Origin: Lineus longissimus
Lineage: Eukaryota; Nemertea; Pilidiophora; Heteronemertea; Lineidae
Assembly (NCBI RefSeq): GCF_910592395.1
Contig: NC_088308.1
Span: forward strand, 11,793,001-11,857,000
DNA: 64,000 bases
Reading direction: 5' to 3'
Positions 1 through 11,792 of the stretch are shown in pieces. Position numbers and translations under genes: made by a program. Within the stretch, counting starts at the first letter, position 1. Every line of letters starts with the position of its first letter. The notes below the pieces were generated by a model that was given only the letters and a program-made list of their open reading frames with translations, was not told where the DNA came from and searched no databases.

Positions 1-1
1 A

Positions 2-1180
2 GACAACCCACTCTATCCAAAAAATGCTTTGCACATCTTCCCAACAAATAAAGAAGTCAACGAACACAACCAGCGCAGATTGCAACAACTACACTCCCCA
101 GTCATACAATTAATTGCACAAGATACCATGCACACTGGTACTGCTACAAGTTCAAGTAGGAAAAACAACTCTGTAGCAAAACAGGCATCTTGCAATTTAC
201 CAACACAAATTGACATAGGAGTCGGTGCACAAATCATGCTCACGCGTAATATAGATGTCATGGACGGACTAGTAAATGGAGCAAGAGGTACTATAACAGC
301 CATAATCCAAAACACTGGGCATGACACACAACTACCAAGAGCTATAGCTGTTAAATTCAACAACTCGAATATTGGGAAACGGGCTATGCACACATCAAAG
401 TACAAACAACCACATTTACTCACTTCTGTCTTCATTGAGCCAATCCAAACTAACATACTTGGCACCAACATCACACGCACTCAATACCCTCTCTCTCTTG
501 CTTGGGCCTGTACCGTCCACAAAACCCAAGGCATGACCCTAACTGAGGCTGTCATTTCCCTTCAGAAAATTTTTGCACCAGGCCAAGCATACGTTGCTCT
601 CAGTCGTGTCACCTCGCTACAAGGTTTATACTTGCTAGACTACAATCCATCTGCTTTGTACTGCCAAAAGGATGTATCAATCAACTTAGACAAAATGCCT
701 CTCCTCGAAGAAGACAATACTGGCCACATATCAAACACCAAAGAGCACTTACTCAAAATCATACACCACAATAGCCAAGGACTTTCAACGCACTTCCCAG
801 ATCTCCAGAACAACCAAGATATGTCATGTGATATATTATGCTTGACCAAAACTTGGCTACCAACAACTCCAAGTATCAACTTGAAAAGAACAAATTTCAC
901 TTTCCTGCATCGAAGTCGCAGTGCATCATACCTAAATTCCTCACCTTTCCATCGCCAAAAAGGAGGTGGCGTTGCCATTTATGTATGTGACACAATTCCC
1001 CACAACACCGTTAACCTCCACACTGACAATATGGAATACTTGGCAATTGAAGTCCCAAATCGGCAGGTCCTAGTGGTCGTCATTTATCGCCCCCCGTCTC
1101 AAACTATTGCACAGTTTTCACCATCACTAAACACTTTGCTCCATAACATCAATCAACAAGAATACAAACAAATTATCATT
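2..1180 (+). pseudogene. Helitron/Helentron helicase C-terminus fused to AP-endonuclease domain, 3' truncated
   Basis: The frame is open from the left edge of the window, so the N-terminal part (Rep nuclease and first helicase motifs) lies outside. Seen: a Pif1-like 2B/3 region (…LPTQIDIGVGAQIMLTRN…, about 200–255), then the SF1B end motifs with TVHKTQGMTL (about 515–545) and QAYVALSRVTSLQGLYLLDY (about 580–645). After a short linker an endonuclease/exonuclease/phosphatase domain begins near 748 (DILCLTKTWL, KGGGVAIYV, VVIYRPPS). This order, helicase then endonuclease, is the one known for the Helentron class of Helitrons. The endonuclease stops being recognisable at about 1180, just where the GDFN-type catalytic motif is expected. 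From 1181 the reading frame runs into a dispersed repeat and ends at 1285. The copy is therefore broken. Family assignment is firm; the exact Helitron subclass is inference. Confidence 0.85.
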
Positions 1181-2007
1181 TGGCCCCCTCCCTGGAGGCC
1201 AAACGGAAAATCAGATCGCACCAAACTTCGGTACCTGATATCACCTGACCAAGGGGTCCATGTGTACTTAATTTGTGATCAATAGTCATTGCAGTTAAGA
1301 AATGTGCCATAGTTACGGCCTGACGGCGAATTTATGCCATTTGACCTCTGTGACCTTGACAAGAAGGTCAAATTAAAAACCTGTGTGACATATACCGTAT
1401 GGTGGTTAGATGTACCCATGATATCAAATTGGTGGCAATCGGGCAAGAAGTTAAGGAATAATCACATTTTTAAGGTTTTTGGATTTTGCCCCCTGGTGGT
1501 CAAGTGGTGAATCATATTGGACCAAACTTTGGTCCCTGAGATCACCTGACTAAGGGGTAAATGTGTACCAAATTTGTTATCAATAGTCATTGCAGTTTAG
1601 AAACGTGCCATCGTTACATCCTAACGGCCAATTTACACCATTTGACCTCTGTGACCTTGAAAAGGAGGTCAAATCGAAAACCCGGAGGATATATGATGCA
1701 CCTTTGCTAGAAGTACCTACCATATTTTTTTCAAAATTTCCCGACTACTATTAAGGGAGATATTGCATATTTTCACTTTTAACGTTTGGCCCCCTGGTGG
1801 CCAAACCATGAAACGAATTGGACCGAAACTTGGTCTCCAAGGTGTCATTACATAAGGGTACATGTGTACCAAGTTTCAACTCAATAGCTCTAACAGTTAC
1901 GAAACGTGCCCTGCTAACGGACGACGGACGACGACGACGACGACGACGACGGACGACGGACGCCACGGTATGGGATAAGCTCACCTCTGCTAAGAGGTGA
2001 GCTAAAA
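1181..2007 (-). repeat. Dispersed 300-bp-unit repeat with trinucleotide tail and terminal hairpin (minus orientation)
   Basis: About 2.5 diverged units of roughly 300 bp lie head to tail. Each holds a GGCCACCAGGGGGCC-like core, a TTTGACCTCTGTGACCTTGA block and an ACGTGCC…GTTAC block. The high-coordinate end has a (GAC)n/(ACG)n stretch (about 1917–1965) followed by a hairpin, AGCTCACCTCT/AGAGGTGAGCT (about 1979–2004). Reverse-complement relatives occur at 22085–22860 (three units) and more weakly at 18060–18300, 20330–20830 and 62576–62830. It joins the Helentron endonuclease abruptly at 1180/1181. No protein is encoded. The hairpin and simple-sequence tail resemble non-autonomous Helentron-type elements, but that is inference. 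Confidence 0.75.
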
Positions 2008-2112
2008 ATGGAATAGAATAATGAATGATGCTTTTAATTTTCAACACAGCAAAAACTACTCAATCATCACTGTATTGCACTCAACCTACATCATATTGTG
2101 TCTTACTTGCAG

Positions 2113-2986
2113 GCAAACGCTATTCGAGAGATAGTGACACCAAAGTCGCCAGATAAGATACCAATTAAAGACATCGAACTCAAGGATGCTACAGGACAGG
2201 TTCGTTGTTCCCTCTGGCGAGAGGCCGCTGCTGCCAACATCGCACCTGGCGATTATGTTGAAATAACCAACATGTATGTGTCAACATTCCAAAATTCACC
2301 GTCCCTCAACACCACCGACTCAAGTTCAATCAGGGTAAGTGCCAACCACCTTCAGTTTGTTATGAAAGCACTAATCAAATGAAGATTTACACCAGCACTA
2401 AATAATGTAAACTTTGCATATCAACTAAGTTAAGATATCTGCAGAAAGCACATTGAATGGTAATTTAGGTGATGCCATTATTTCTCCAAACATCCCAGGA
2501 AGAAAGGGGTGGCAGTAACACTGCTTCACAAAATACCTCTCCAATAATCATGTCAAGTTGGCTTTTTCACACTAAGACCATGCTTGAGTACCTCGGAACT
2601 ATCTACAACATGTAACACCCCAAAATATGACTGCTTCAGATCTTGAAAAACCTTGTGCCCTAAACTTTGTGCCACATATATTACCTTTACAACAAGTAAT
2701 CCAATTCAATAACCCTACATTTCCACTTCAGCAATCAGAACCACCGCAGCGGGTCATCAAAGCCAATATCATAGCGATTTGTGACAACGAATTCAATGAC
2801 ATCATTACACTACTCTCTGATGAGGATGATTCTGACGAGTTTGATACGGACCTGGCCTCGTTGGTGAACCACGTCAACATCTCGCATGGCGTTCAACTGG
2901 AGACCTTTGATGACATACAAGAGGCTCTCCCACTCTTGTTGAATATACGAGTCGACACTGCCAACAATGTTATTGCTTATGTATAA
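2113..2986 (+). CDS. OB-fold (RPA-like) protein, last two exons visible
   Basis: Two exons in matching phase. Exon 2113–2334 is preceded by a CTTGCAG acceptor and followed by a GTAAGT donor; it encodes 74 residues in phase 0. Exon 2732–2986 follows a TTCCACTTCAG acceptor, also phase 0, and ends at a TAA. The first exon reads as an OB-fold strand pattern (IPIKDIELKDATGQVRCSLW … GDYVEITNM), as in replication protein A subunits. The second is acidic (SDEDDSDEFDTD) and unrecognised. Upstream exons are not found; the Helentron scrap and repeat lie there instead. Some Helitrons carry RPA-like genes, so this may be Helitron cargo, but a host gene is equally possible. The fold call is moderate; the function is unknown. 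Confidence 0.5.
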
Positions 2987-4243
2987 ACTCACGGCCACCG
3001 GTCAACATGCTCTAAGCCGGCTTTTTCCACAAGTTGGATATGTCGATGGGAACATTACCCCTATCTTATGTTCTTACATTCTTGTGTCACTTGGCATAAA
3101 TGGGGAACTCCCATTTGCAAACTTTTTTTCAAGATGTATGTTTAAAACTAATTTTTGGGTCATACATTGTATCCTTGCATTTCTTAAAGGGGAACACCCA
3201 TTTGCAGCTGTAATTTCGTTAACTCGTGGCCACTGGTCATCATGCTCAAAGGGGCTTCATTCCACAAGTTGGAATCACTTGGCATTTAATGGGGAACTCC
3301 CATTTGCAAACTTTTTTTTAAGTTAGATGTATGTTTAAAACTAATTTTTGGGTCATACATTGTATCCTTGCATTTCTTAAAGGGGAACACCCATTTGCAA
3401 CTGTAATTTCGTTAACTCGTGGCCACTGGTCATCATGCTCAAAGGGGCTTCATTCCACAAGTTGGAATCACTTGGCATTTAATGGGGAACTCCCATTTGC
3501 AAACTTTTTTTCAAGTTAGATGTATGTTTAAAACTAATTTTTGGGTCATACATTGTATCCTTGCATTTCTTAAAGGGGAACACCCATTTGCAACGGTAAT
3601 TTCGTTAACTCAATGCCACTGGTCATCATGCTCAAAGGGGCTTCATTCCACAAGTTGGAATCACTTGGCATTTAATGGGGAACTCCCATTTGCAAACTTT
3701 TTTTCAAGTTAGATGTATGTTTAAAACTAATTTTTGGGTCATACATTGTATCCTTGCATTTCTTAAAGGGGAACACCCATTTGCAACTGTAATTTCGTTA
3801 ACTCGTGGCCACTGGTCATCATGCTCAAAGGGGCTTCATTCCACAAGTTGGAATCACTTGGCATTTAATGGGGAACTCCCATCTGCAAACTTTTTTTCAA
3901 GTAAGATGTATGTTTAAAACTAATTTTTGGGTCATACATTGTATCCTTGCATTTCTTAAAGGGGAACACCCATTTGCAACTGTAATTTCGTTAACTCGTG
4001 GCCACTGGTCATCATGCTCAAAGGGGCTTCATTCCACAAGTTGGAATCACTTGGCATTTAATGGGGAACTCCCATTTGCAAACTTTTTTTCAAGTTAGAT
4101 GTATGTTTAAAACTAATTTTTGGGTCATACATTGTATCCTTGCATTTCTTAAAGGGGAACACCCATTTGCAACTGTAATTTCGTTAACTCGTGGCCACTG
4201 GTCATCATCTTCAAAGGGGCTTTGTTCCACAAGTTGGAAATGA
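2986..4243 (+). repeat. Tandem array, ~193-bp unit, six copies
   Basis: Six copies of a unit containing GTATGTTTAAAACTAATTTT, then GGGGAACACCCATTTGCA, TTCGTTAACTCGTGGCCACT and GGGGCTTCATTCCACAAG, spaced 193 bp (landmarks near 3134, 3329, 3522, 3715, 3909, 4100). Internal copies differ by only a few bases. The outer ends share another sequence: ACAAGTTGGATATG…ATTACCCCTATC at about 3032–3066 and ACAAGTTGGAAATG…ATTGCCCCTATCC at about 4231–4265. The array therefore looks expanded from inside a single ancestral copy. The open frames across it shift from copy to copy (193 is not a multiple of 3) and are not genes. Confidence 0.95.
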
Positions 4244-4787
4244 CAATAGAAGCATTGCCCCTATCCTTATACATTCTTACTATGTATAATTTGCACACTG
4301 TGTGCATCACTTTAACTGCAATTTCACATTTACTAGTATTATAGCCAAAACTGGTCATTCCCTGAAGAAGGGCTTTCTTGAGTTGCATTGATTTTTACTT
4401 TCATTTATTTTACCAATAGTATACATCTACATCGTATGTATAATATTGTACATGACAAACATATATTTTTTCAATAAACTTTTGTTTCATAAATGTCACT
4501 TTCACCTTTTTCTGTTAAAATTTTTTTGACAAACTCCAAGCATGCTTCACAGACATAGCCTAGAGGGCAGGGTTCAGCATGTTCAAACTCCCCCCCCCCC
4601 CCCACACACTTAAGCAAAGGATCTGCTCAGGACATGTACTACAATCTACTGAACTGGTTTGTCACACCATACCGAAAGAATTAATTGAAAGATCAAGACT
4701 ATTCCCTCACAATCTACACTAAAAAAGGATTGTTGCAACTAGTTACCCCTATGTTGTAATCATGCACAAACTGGCCTGACTCGTCAC
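4244..4787. other. Intergenic, no gene seen
   Basis: AT-rich sequence without a supported gene. It contains a C13 homopolymer followed by CACACA at about 4591–4610. The last six bases (4782–4787, CGTCAC) are the left target duplication of the next element. Confidence 0.6.
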
Positions 4788-5718
4788 TATGGCAAGCCAA
4801 AGCGGAATTTATTCAAGACTTTAGAATTACCATTCAAGAAGTTAAATATAAGTTCAAGAAGGAAATATATGTTCAAGACTAAAATATGTTCAACCTTGAA
4901 TCAAATGTTTTCAACCTTGAATAAAATATGTTCAACCTTGAATAAAATATGTTCAACCTTGAATAAAATATGTCCAACCTTGAACAAAATATATTCAACC
5001 TTGAACAAAATACATTCAAGACTCACGTGACCATATTCAAGACGCATGTGACCACAAAATTGATGATGTAGAGCGTAGAATCTGTGGTACTTCTGATGCG
5101 TTCTGTTTCACGACATGATTGATTGCCTGTATACTACCTAAACACTCAAACATGTCAAAAGACAACGAGAATCCGATACAGTGGTGTCGGCCTTAAGAAT
5201 GAAAGGTGAGAGGCATTGCGCATTTTGAACCTATAATTTGCCTGATATGTCTGTGAAACGTCAGGTGTAGGCGGCTAGGTACGTGTGCAACCATGTGTCG
5301 AAACCTCGTGCGAACAATTCGAGCTCCGAAACGCAACACAAGTACCATGGGTTCGGGAAAGTCCGGACGCGGGTTCGGGAAAGTCCATAAAGCATCAAAA
5401 CATGAGCAACTACGTCATCAATTTTGTGGTCACGTGCGTCTTGAATATGGTCACGTGAGTCTTGAATATATTTTGTTCAAGGTTGAATATATTTTGTTCA
5501 AGGTTGGACATATTTTATTCAAGGTTGAACATATTTTATTCAAGGTTGAACATATTTTATTCAAGGTTGAACATATTTTATTCAAGGTTGAAAACATTTG
5601 ATTCAAGGTTGAACATATTTTAGTCTTGATTGAACATATATTTCCTTCTTGAACTTATATTTAACTTCTTGAATGGTAATTCTAAAGTCTTGAATAAATT
5701 CCGCTTTGGCTTGCCATA
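4788..5718. mobile_element. Palindromic (foldback) DNA transposon with 6-bp target duplication
   Basis: Two long arms in inverted orientation (about 4788–5068 and 5410–5718) flank a roughly 340-bp centre. Termini are TATGGCAAGCCAAAGCGG and its exact complement. CGTCAC is repeated directly on both sides (4782–4787 and 5719–5724). The arms carry a satellite-like block of CAACCTTGAATAAAATATGT repeats, six in the left arm and seven in the right, so the arms have slipped independently. No transposase is encoded; the 102-codon open frame at 5293 is made of the repeats. TATGG termini with a 6-bp duplication are shared with the outer element at 40364–51496. I recall this combination for the IS3EU superfamily, which is inference. 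Confidence 0.9.
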
Positions 5719-6045
5719 CGTCACAACCTACACTTCAAAGGAATTCAATGTTCAACTGTCATTTATTGGTCGTCCCAACATTGGGAGCTTTCATCCCCAC
5801 CAGCCATATCACTCAGATGGCCAACCCAACTGGTTTCCCTCACTCGACCAGAAAACTCATCAAAAGATACGAAAGATGTTGAGATTCAGATTACATTTGC
5901 TTGTTGTCTGCTGGATTCTCACCATCCATATGCCGAGTTGTTGCAGTCCCCGAACCATCGCTAATTCTAGTATTTATGATGCACCTACTGTCACAACCTA
6001 ATTCAGCTGGTTATTCAGGGTTATTTGCCTCTGATTTATCTGGTT

Positions 6046-7070
6046 ATATCCTGGGGTAGTTGATAAAGCTTGGAATCAGTGAAACCTTGGAACCAGTGAT
6101 AAACCTTGGAATCAGTCCTAAAAATGCATAAAAACATGAAATAATGCCGTTCGAACCTAACGTGGTTACGAATCAACATTTGGAGCTTATTCTTACATGA
6201 TCAGATCGGAATTTTATGGTAATTTAGAAATCTGTCGCATATCCGATTCAATAGTCTATATTTTAGAACAACCCAGTTGTACCTCGCCTCCAGTGTACAG
6301 TACTGATCTCCCAAATATGGGAAGACACGCCCACCACACACCCATAATATGGACCAATAGCGCTCCTCTTATAAATACGCCACCACCACGCGGGGCCTAT
6401 TTGAACTACGGATCGGTCTGTTCATACAGGGTGATACAGAGAAAATTGGGGGCCTGTCATGCATTATGAATGGATAAGGTTGACGACTATGTCTAGGCCT
6501 AATTGTCTATGATTGACTGATATTTTATAACAAACGATGAATAAAAGAAGCCTAGTCATGTATGTTTATTACCGAAGTTTGCGGATGAAAATTTCCTTCG
6601 CCGTGAGCGATTTCTTACATCTTCCAGTACGCATCGAGGGATGCAGAGATCTTTGTGACGTCACCAGTTCTAAGCGGTTTTTTTTATTCACGTGTGTGTT
6701 TGTCCTATGATCTCGTGCATCTAGTACCGAGCATAATACTTTATCGTCTATGGAATACAAAACAATCATAAAAACTAATTTTTGCTTCCATTGAAGAGAA
6801 ATAAAATATTTTAACGACCACAGCGCATTGCCAATTGATGACGTCATCCTCCACATTAAAAATGTTGGCTTCTGAACTAACTGGCAAATTGCTATCAATA
6901 AAGTCAGCTGGGACGAGACTGTCAGTTGGGAGGGTATAAATCGTGGAAGGAACGCACCCGATTTCCCGCGCTATTTGCACAGTGGATCCATGGTTTACAT
7001 TGAATATTCCAAGGTTTGTCAGTGTTTCCAAGGTTTCACTAATTCCATACTTTATCAACTACCATATCCT
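6046..7070. repeat. Interval bounded by ~67-bp imperfect inverted repeats
   Basis: About 6046–6112 contains TAGTTGATAAAG, then GAAACCTTGGAA and AAACCTTGGAAT. The reverse complement of 7005–7070 carries the same words in the same order. The interval could be a non-autonomous DNA element of about 1 kb. Inside are two TATA-like stretches (TTATAAATAC near 6370 and GGTATAAATCG near 6935), but no coding frame I can support. The minus-strand open frame over 6741–7058 begins inside the inverted repeat and is not convincing. No target duplication was found. Confidence 0.5.
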
Positions 7071-9465
7071 GGTGCAAACCTAATTTCTCAACATGACAAA
7101 ATACTTTCACCAGGGATATGGTCTGCAATTTGCTGTTAGGCGAATTGCCCAATACTAGTTTGGGTTTGTTGTATGTGAAAATACAGATACTCTAGTTTGA
7201 GATAAGAAATAAGTTTTTGAATCCGAGTTGAGTGCCATAAATCATCAAATGGTCGTTTCTTTACATAACGTAACAGTATTTGTCTCTGTGTGTATCACAT
7301 TGTGTGGTCCATTGTTATGCTTTGTGTACATTTCGTGTACATTACACCGTTACGGTTTTATACTTGTTTACGTTTCAAAACTCCATCTAAAACATATTTT
7401 CTTCCTCACCAAATCCTTTATTACGCCCAGATGATGTACTTGCGGTCACTCACCTCATATTCTTGCTATGCAAATCATGATATGATCGAAAGTTTGATGA
7501 AGAAATCAGAGATTTGATAGGACACATTTGACGCGCCGTCGGACTCTTCTCCGCGCGCCTGGATGACAGTTCTTTCGGACAATCCACCGTATATCGATTG
7601 AAATAACGTCAAGCCTACGCATACGAACTCTTTCATGTTTTACGACTTTGTAGTCAGAGATATTGTTGAGACAATGGTGTACGTCTTTTTCGGGTTATGA
7701 CTCATCTATGATACTATTTTTATCAAGTTTTACGGGTAACGCCTTCTACGGCCTGTGATCCGCGTCAAATCACTTTACGTTGACAACGACGTACACTTTC
7801 GGTCTGAACAGTCATTCTTTAATATTTCCTAAACCGTACATCAAAATCTCACTAAATCCTGAATACGAATTCTTATTTATGTCAACTACCAGTAGTATGT
7901 AACCATTTTAGGGTTATGTGCTTTGAGTTTAAGACATTTAATGACAAAGCTAGATGAAGTGCGATTCCGCCGTCTTATTCTACTGACGTAATACCTTAGA
8001 CGCTCGAGCTTCCAGTGTCCGACACCTGTTTTAGAAGTTAAAATATGTAAGATTTAGACATATAACCATTATCAAAATTTGTATATATGATCTGGAGAAT
8101 CATTAGAAAGATTTGGATGGGTTCGATTGAAGGTTATATGTTTCGTTATAGAGTTATCGAGGCGATCGTATCGGTATAAATTGAGAATGCGGCGTCACAT
8201 CCATTTACGTTTATAAAGGCTTAACCATTACGCACGGCGGCGTCATTTCCTAGATGCTCTGTGTTTAGTTCAAAAGTGCTCAAAACTCTTCCATTAAAAA
8301 GCCATGGAAGTTTTTCCTATCTTTTCTTCTAACAATATGGGATCAATTCCATGTTTCAGTTTTCTGGTTATTAGAACCGCATGCTTGCCGTTTCGAATTA
8401 TATTCGGCATTCCCTCTCAAAAATTGACTAAATTTCGGGTCACGTGACGTGATTCTAGCCTCGTGATTGGATGTGGCGTGACGTCGTGAAGCTATAAATG
8501 ACGTAACATTTTGTTATGTAATCACTCTTGACTTGTGTCTCAAACCGAAAGGTTGGTACTCAGGCTCCCGACGGGCTCCGCCCCGTCGGGACACCGCTGG
8601 TGTAGTTGACAAGGGTCGTGAATATACTAATAATATAGAGTTCAACTGTTAAATGGCATCGGGCCACCCATGGCTTATACTAAATATGAAAGCAAATATA
8701 TGAAACGACAGTTAGATTATGTTACAGGAATTTATTGCTGAGCAAGGTTATGAGCATTATCGATGTAAAATACCTTATGAGACAGAAAGATGAAAAGAAA
8801 TCTACGTTTTCGTTAAATTGATGACTTTGTTGGCCATTTATACCTACCCACAGACTTTGTAGCGGCGCCCTTCGGATAACGTACGTTGGGATCATCTATA
8901 GAGTACTTGGGTTATCCTATTCATATATTAGACTTGTCAAGACAAGTCTTTAACCAGGTTGTGACAATGATCAAGTGTGACACTCTATGGATGGTGCTAT
9001 ATCTCAGAAGCATCCGGTACGACACAGAGTCAACCAGTAGGAAAATCGCTACACATGCGATGACATGAACTCACGGAAACCCATGACGGGCCAAACTGGC
9101 CAATGGGCTTGTGGTATTCGACTCAATGACGCGATTGTTGCCATGGATTTTGCTAAAATACGGATTCGCATGCTCTTGGTGTATGCTTGTAGGTCGTGTG
9201 TCATATACTGCTCTAGGGTATATAGAAAAAGGTGGAGTTCTTACATTCAGCTTTTTTTTTCATCATTCATTTCTGATTTTCTTGAGAAGTAGAAAAGCCA
9301 TACAGGAAAGTGAGGTGTCATTTGTTTGCTTATCTTGTTGCCTTTCAAATGAGATTCAAATGCCCCAGAATAAAGACAAAGGTGAAGGATGGTCAGAGAG
9401 AAAAAAAGCCAGGGGTGGAGCACGCAGCGGTGGAGGTGGCGGTGGAGGTGCAAGTACAAAAAACA
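7071..9465. other. Non-coding stretch, no gene supported
   Basis: No supported coding sequence. Visible small structures are a GC-rich hairpin TCCCGACGGG/CCCGTCGGGA at about 8567–8592, shortly downstream of TATA-like GCTATAAATGACG near 8490, and a perfect palindrome AGACTTGTC-AA-GACAAGTCT at 8930–8949. The TATA-like site with CpG-containing flanks could be a promoter, but no exon with a good donor follows. Confidence 0.4.
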
Positions 9466-9835
9466 TAATTATGGGCCCCAGACCACACAGTCTGGGGACC
9501 ATATTGATATTGCTGGAATTCTGCATTCTATCTGTTACCAAACTTTAGTGTGAGTGTTCTCTGAAACAGCTGAACAAACCAAAAATCTTTCACCCCAAAC
9601 CCACCAAGCATACCCCCATCCAAGGGACGTCACTAAAGACTTTTCAAAATTTCGGCTCATTTTGATGTTATTGACGCTTTTATGCTGAGATTCGTCTGAT
9701 CGTCTTCTCCCAACATGCCGAAGTCGCGATTCAATCTGACATGCGCTATGACATGCGCAGAGGCGAGACGCTGATACATTAGCATAAGCTCCGCCCCGTC
9801 ATAATGACGTCATTATTCTCAGGAGTTGGTCGAGC
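9466..9835 (+). repeat. Dispersed repeat, inverted copy at 56440–56760
   Basis: From TTATGGGCCCCAGACCA to TAGCATAAGCTCCGCCCC and TGACGTCAT the sequence matches the reverse complement of 56440–56760 over roughly 300 bp, with substitutions and small gaps. Shared blocks include AACCAAAAATCTTTC, GACTTTTC-AAATTT and ATTAGCATA-AGCTCCGCCCC. Neither copy encodes a protein. Class unknown. Confidence 0.75.
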
Positions 9836-11792
9836 GATGGGACGATGGAGGTATTATAAAGAAACCCAATTCGATTCATGGACTATCGCAAAACGATTTT
9901 TCAAAACTCAGAATATTTCGATGCTTTAGATGCGTTTTTATGACTCCAGCTCCTCCCTCTCTGGGAGCTGGAGTTAGTATTGTTTTCGCTCAGGTTTCTC
10001 GTCCAATCACGTGACCTCTCCAACACTCGATAATGCACTCTTTTCGTCCACGTTTTAGGCCAATCTTCGGCATGAACATGAAATCTAATAAGCGCAGTAC
10101 TTAAATCAGATGTTTCTCTCGCCTTGAAAACATTCCTGGGTAAAATCCATTGAGATTAGCCGAGTTAATCTACTTTTTCCGTGATTAAAATCTCTGCCGC
10201 TGAATTCTATAAATAGAAACTATTAACATCGCGGCAGTGTGGTTCCCATTGTGCGCCCTCCCACTTCACACCATGTCTGCAAGTTTTACGGAGAGGGAGG
10301 GCGTGCGGTAAGAAGAATGGCCAAAATGACGTCACGTTTTCCTGGCAATGCCTCTTGCCGGACCAGTCAAGCATTGGGAAAGCATCTTTAATTCTCAATG
10401 CTATTTCAATTTCATCTCAAACATGTCTTTTTACAGACCCACCCCTTACACAGACAATGGGTAACATCAAGTCTTCTGTTTTCAAAGTGTTGGAGAAAGT
10501 GTTTTAGGCCTACCTCAGTAGCTGAACTGATAAAACACTGTCCAAGATCAGCAAAGCAGCAACTGAGAATGGTGTCAACAATGTTTTTAACAGAAACAAG
10601 CCTCAAACACTTTCCCCAACACTTTCAAACCCAAGACTTTACCTCACCCAGTGAGTGATGCACTCTGAACTATACTTACCAAGAACTGTCTCCACCCTCA
10701 TTCTCTGGCTAGGATAATGTAATCCATACAACAGTTTACTATCGCTAGGATAACCCAATCCTCCCTCCATCCAATACTCGGGGGCCCATTTAATTTGCTG
10801 TTAAGCAGATTTCTCAATCTAGTTTTCATTGTTTCTACAATACAACAGTCTATTTTACAAATCTAGTTTATTTCACTAGTCTAATACCAGTTGACACTGT
10901 ATGGAAGCCACAAAGCAAAGAGTAAACTGTTTTGGTGGCATTTCCAGAAGTGAGAAAAAACTCAGTGTTGACTGCATCCAAAGGGACTCAAGCTTGAATT
11001 TTAACACCAAAGTTCCCACTTGCACATGAACCACTTTCTTTGAAGAACATGGACAACTAATGACTGGATATGATAGAGCAGAGTCTCCTCTTCATTTTAA
11101 AGCAAACAGAACTCAATTTGGGCAAAGAATAATGATTTTACATGTTTTTTTCTGACGACTGTCTATTTTGAGAAAATGAAGAAAACGTTTGTTCATTGTA
11201 ATGCATTATCCTATTAATTCTTGACGCTTTGTTGGCATTATCTCGTTAATGGGTGATGATAAAAGAGAAAGAAGTATATTTTCTGATAGGCCTTGGGTGG
11301 CTTATTTATTGATATCCAAAAATCCATAAAAGGTCATTTTTGACCATGTAACACTTTTTACAAGCAGTTTGTGACTCACGACCTGTAATCCTCCAATAGC
11401 AGGGGTTTCAGTTCAGCCTTTTAATATTTTTACGGCAGGCGGTATTTAGCACCACGCCACCATGAGACCAGGCGGAGCAATCATGGACAATTCATGGTGG
11501 TTTTTAGTGATTCATTGGATTGGATCATCATCATCATCATCTTCTTCTCATTATTTTTAACGATGTATATTAACTATGGAATACGCGTGCGGGCGCCTTA
11601 ACTGGTAACAAACTTAATAAGTCATTTTGTGCTGAGCAAGTCTATGAAGAACCAAACGAAAACGAAAATTTCCTAACTGCCAGCGTGCGTGTAAATGAGA
11701 TTCATGTATGAACAATCCTTTGTCAGCTTTATTCATATCTGGTGTTGTCTCCTTCCCAGTGCTTGTCGAGATTACATTTAAATGATTTGATT
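9836..11792. other. Non-coding stretch with an inverted-repeat pair
   Basis: No supported gene. About 10477–10503 (TTTCAAAGTGTTGGAGAAAG) and 10604–10630 are inverted repeats of about 26 bp separated by 100 bp, so this could fold as a hairpin or be a small MITE. A (CAT)n/(CTT)n tract lies at about 11525–11550. Confidence 0.4.

Noticed and set aside
3331-4243. Series of 60–97-codon open frames in the 193-bp array
   Set aside because: They repeat only because the DNA repeats, change frame from unit to unit, and have no conserved start context or domain.
5293-5601. 102-codon ORF with a repeating ILFKVE motif
   Set aside because: It is the translation of the foldback element's minisatellite arm.
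5630-6001. 123-codon ORF across the right end of the foldback element
   Set aside because: It starts inside the transposon arm and crosses its target duplication; no motif or splice support.
6569-7058. Two minus-strand ORFs of 105–109 codons
   Set aside because: They overlap each other, begin in an inverted repeat, and show no recognised domain.
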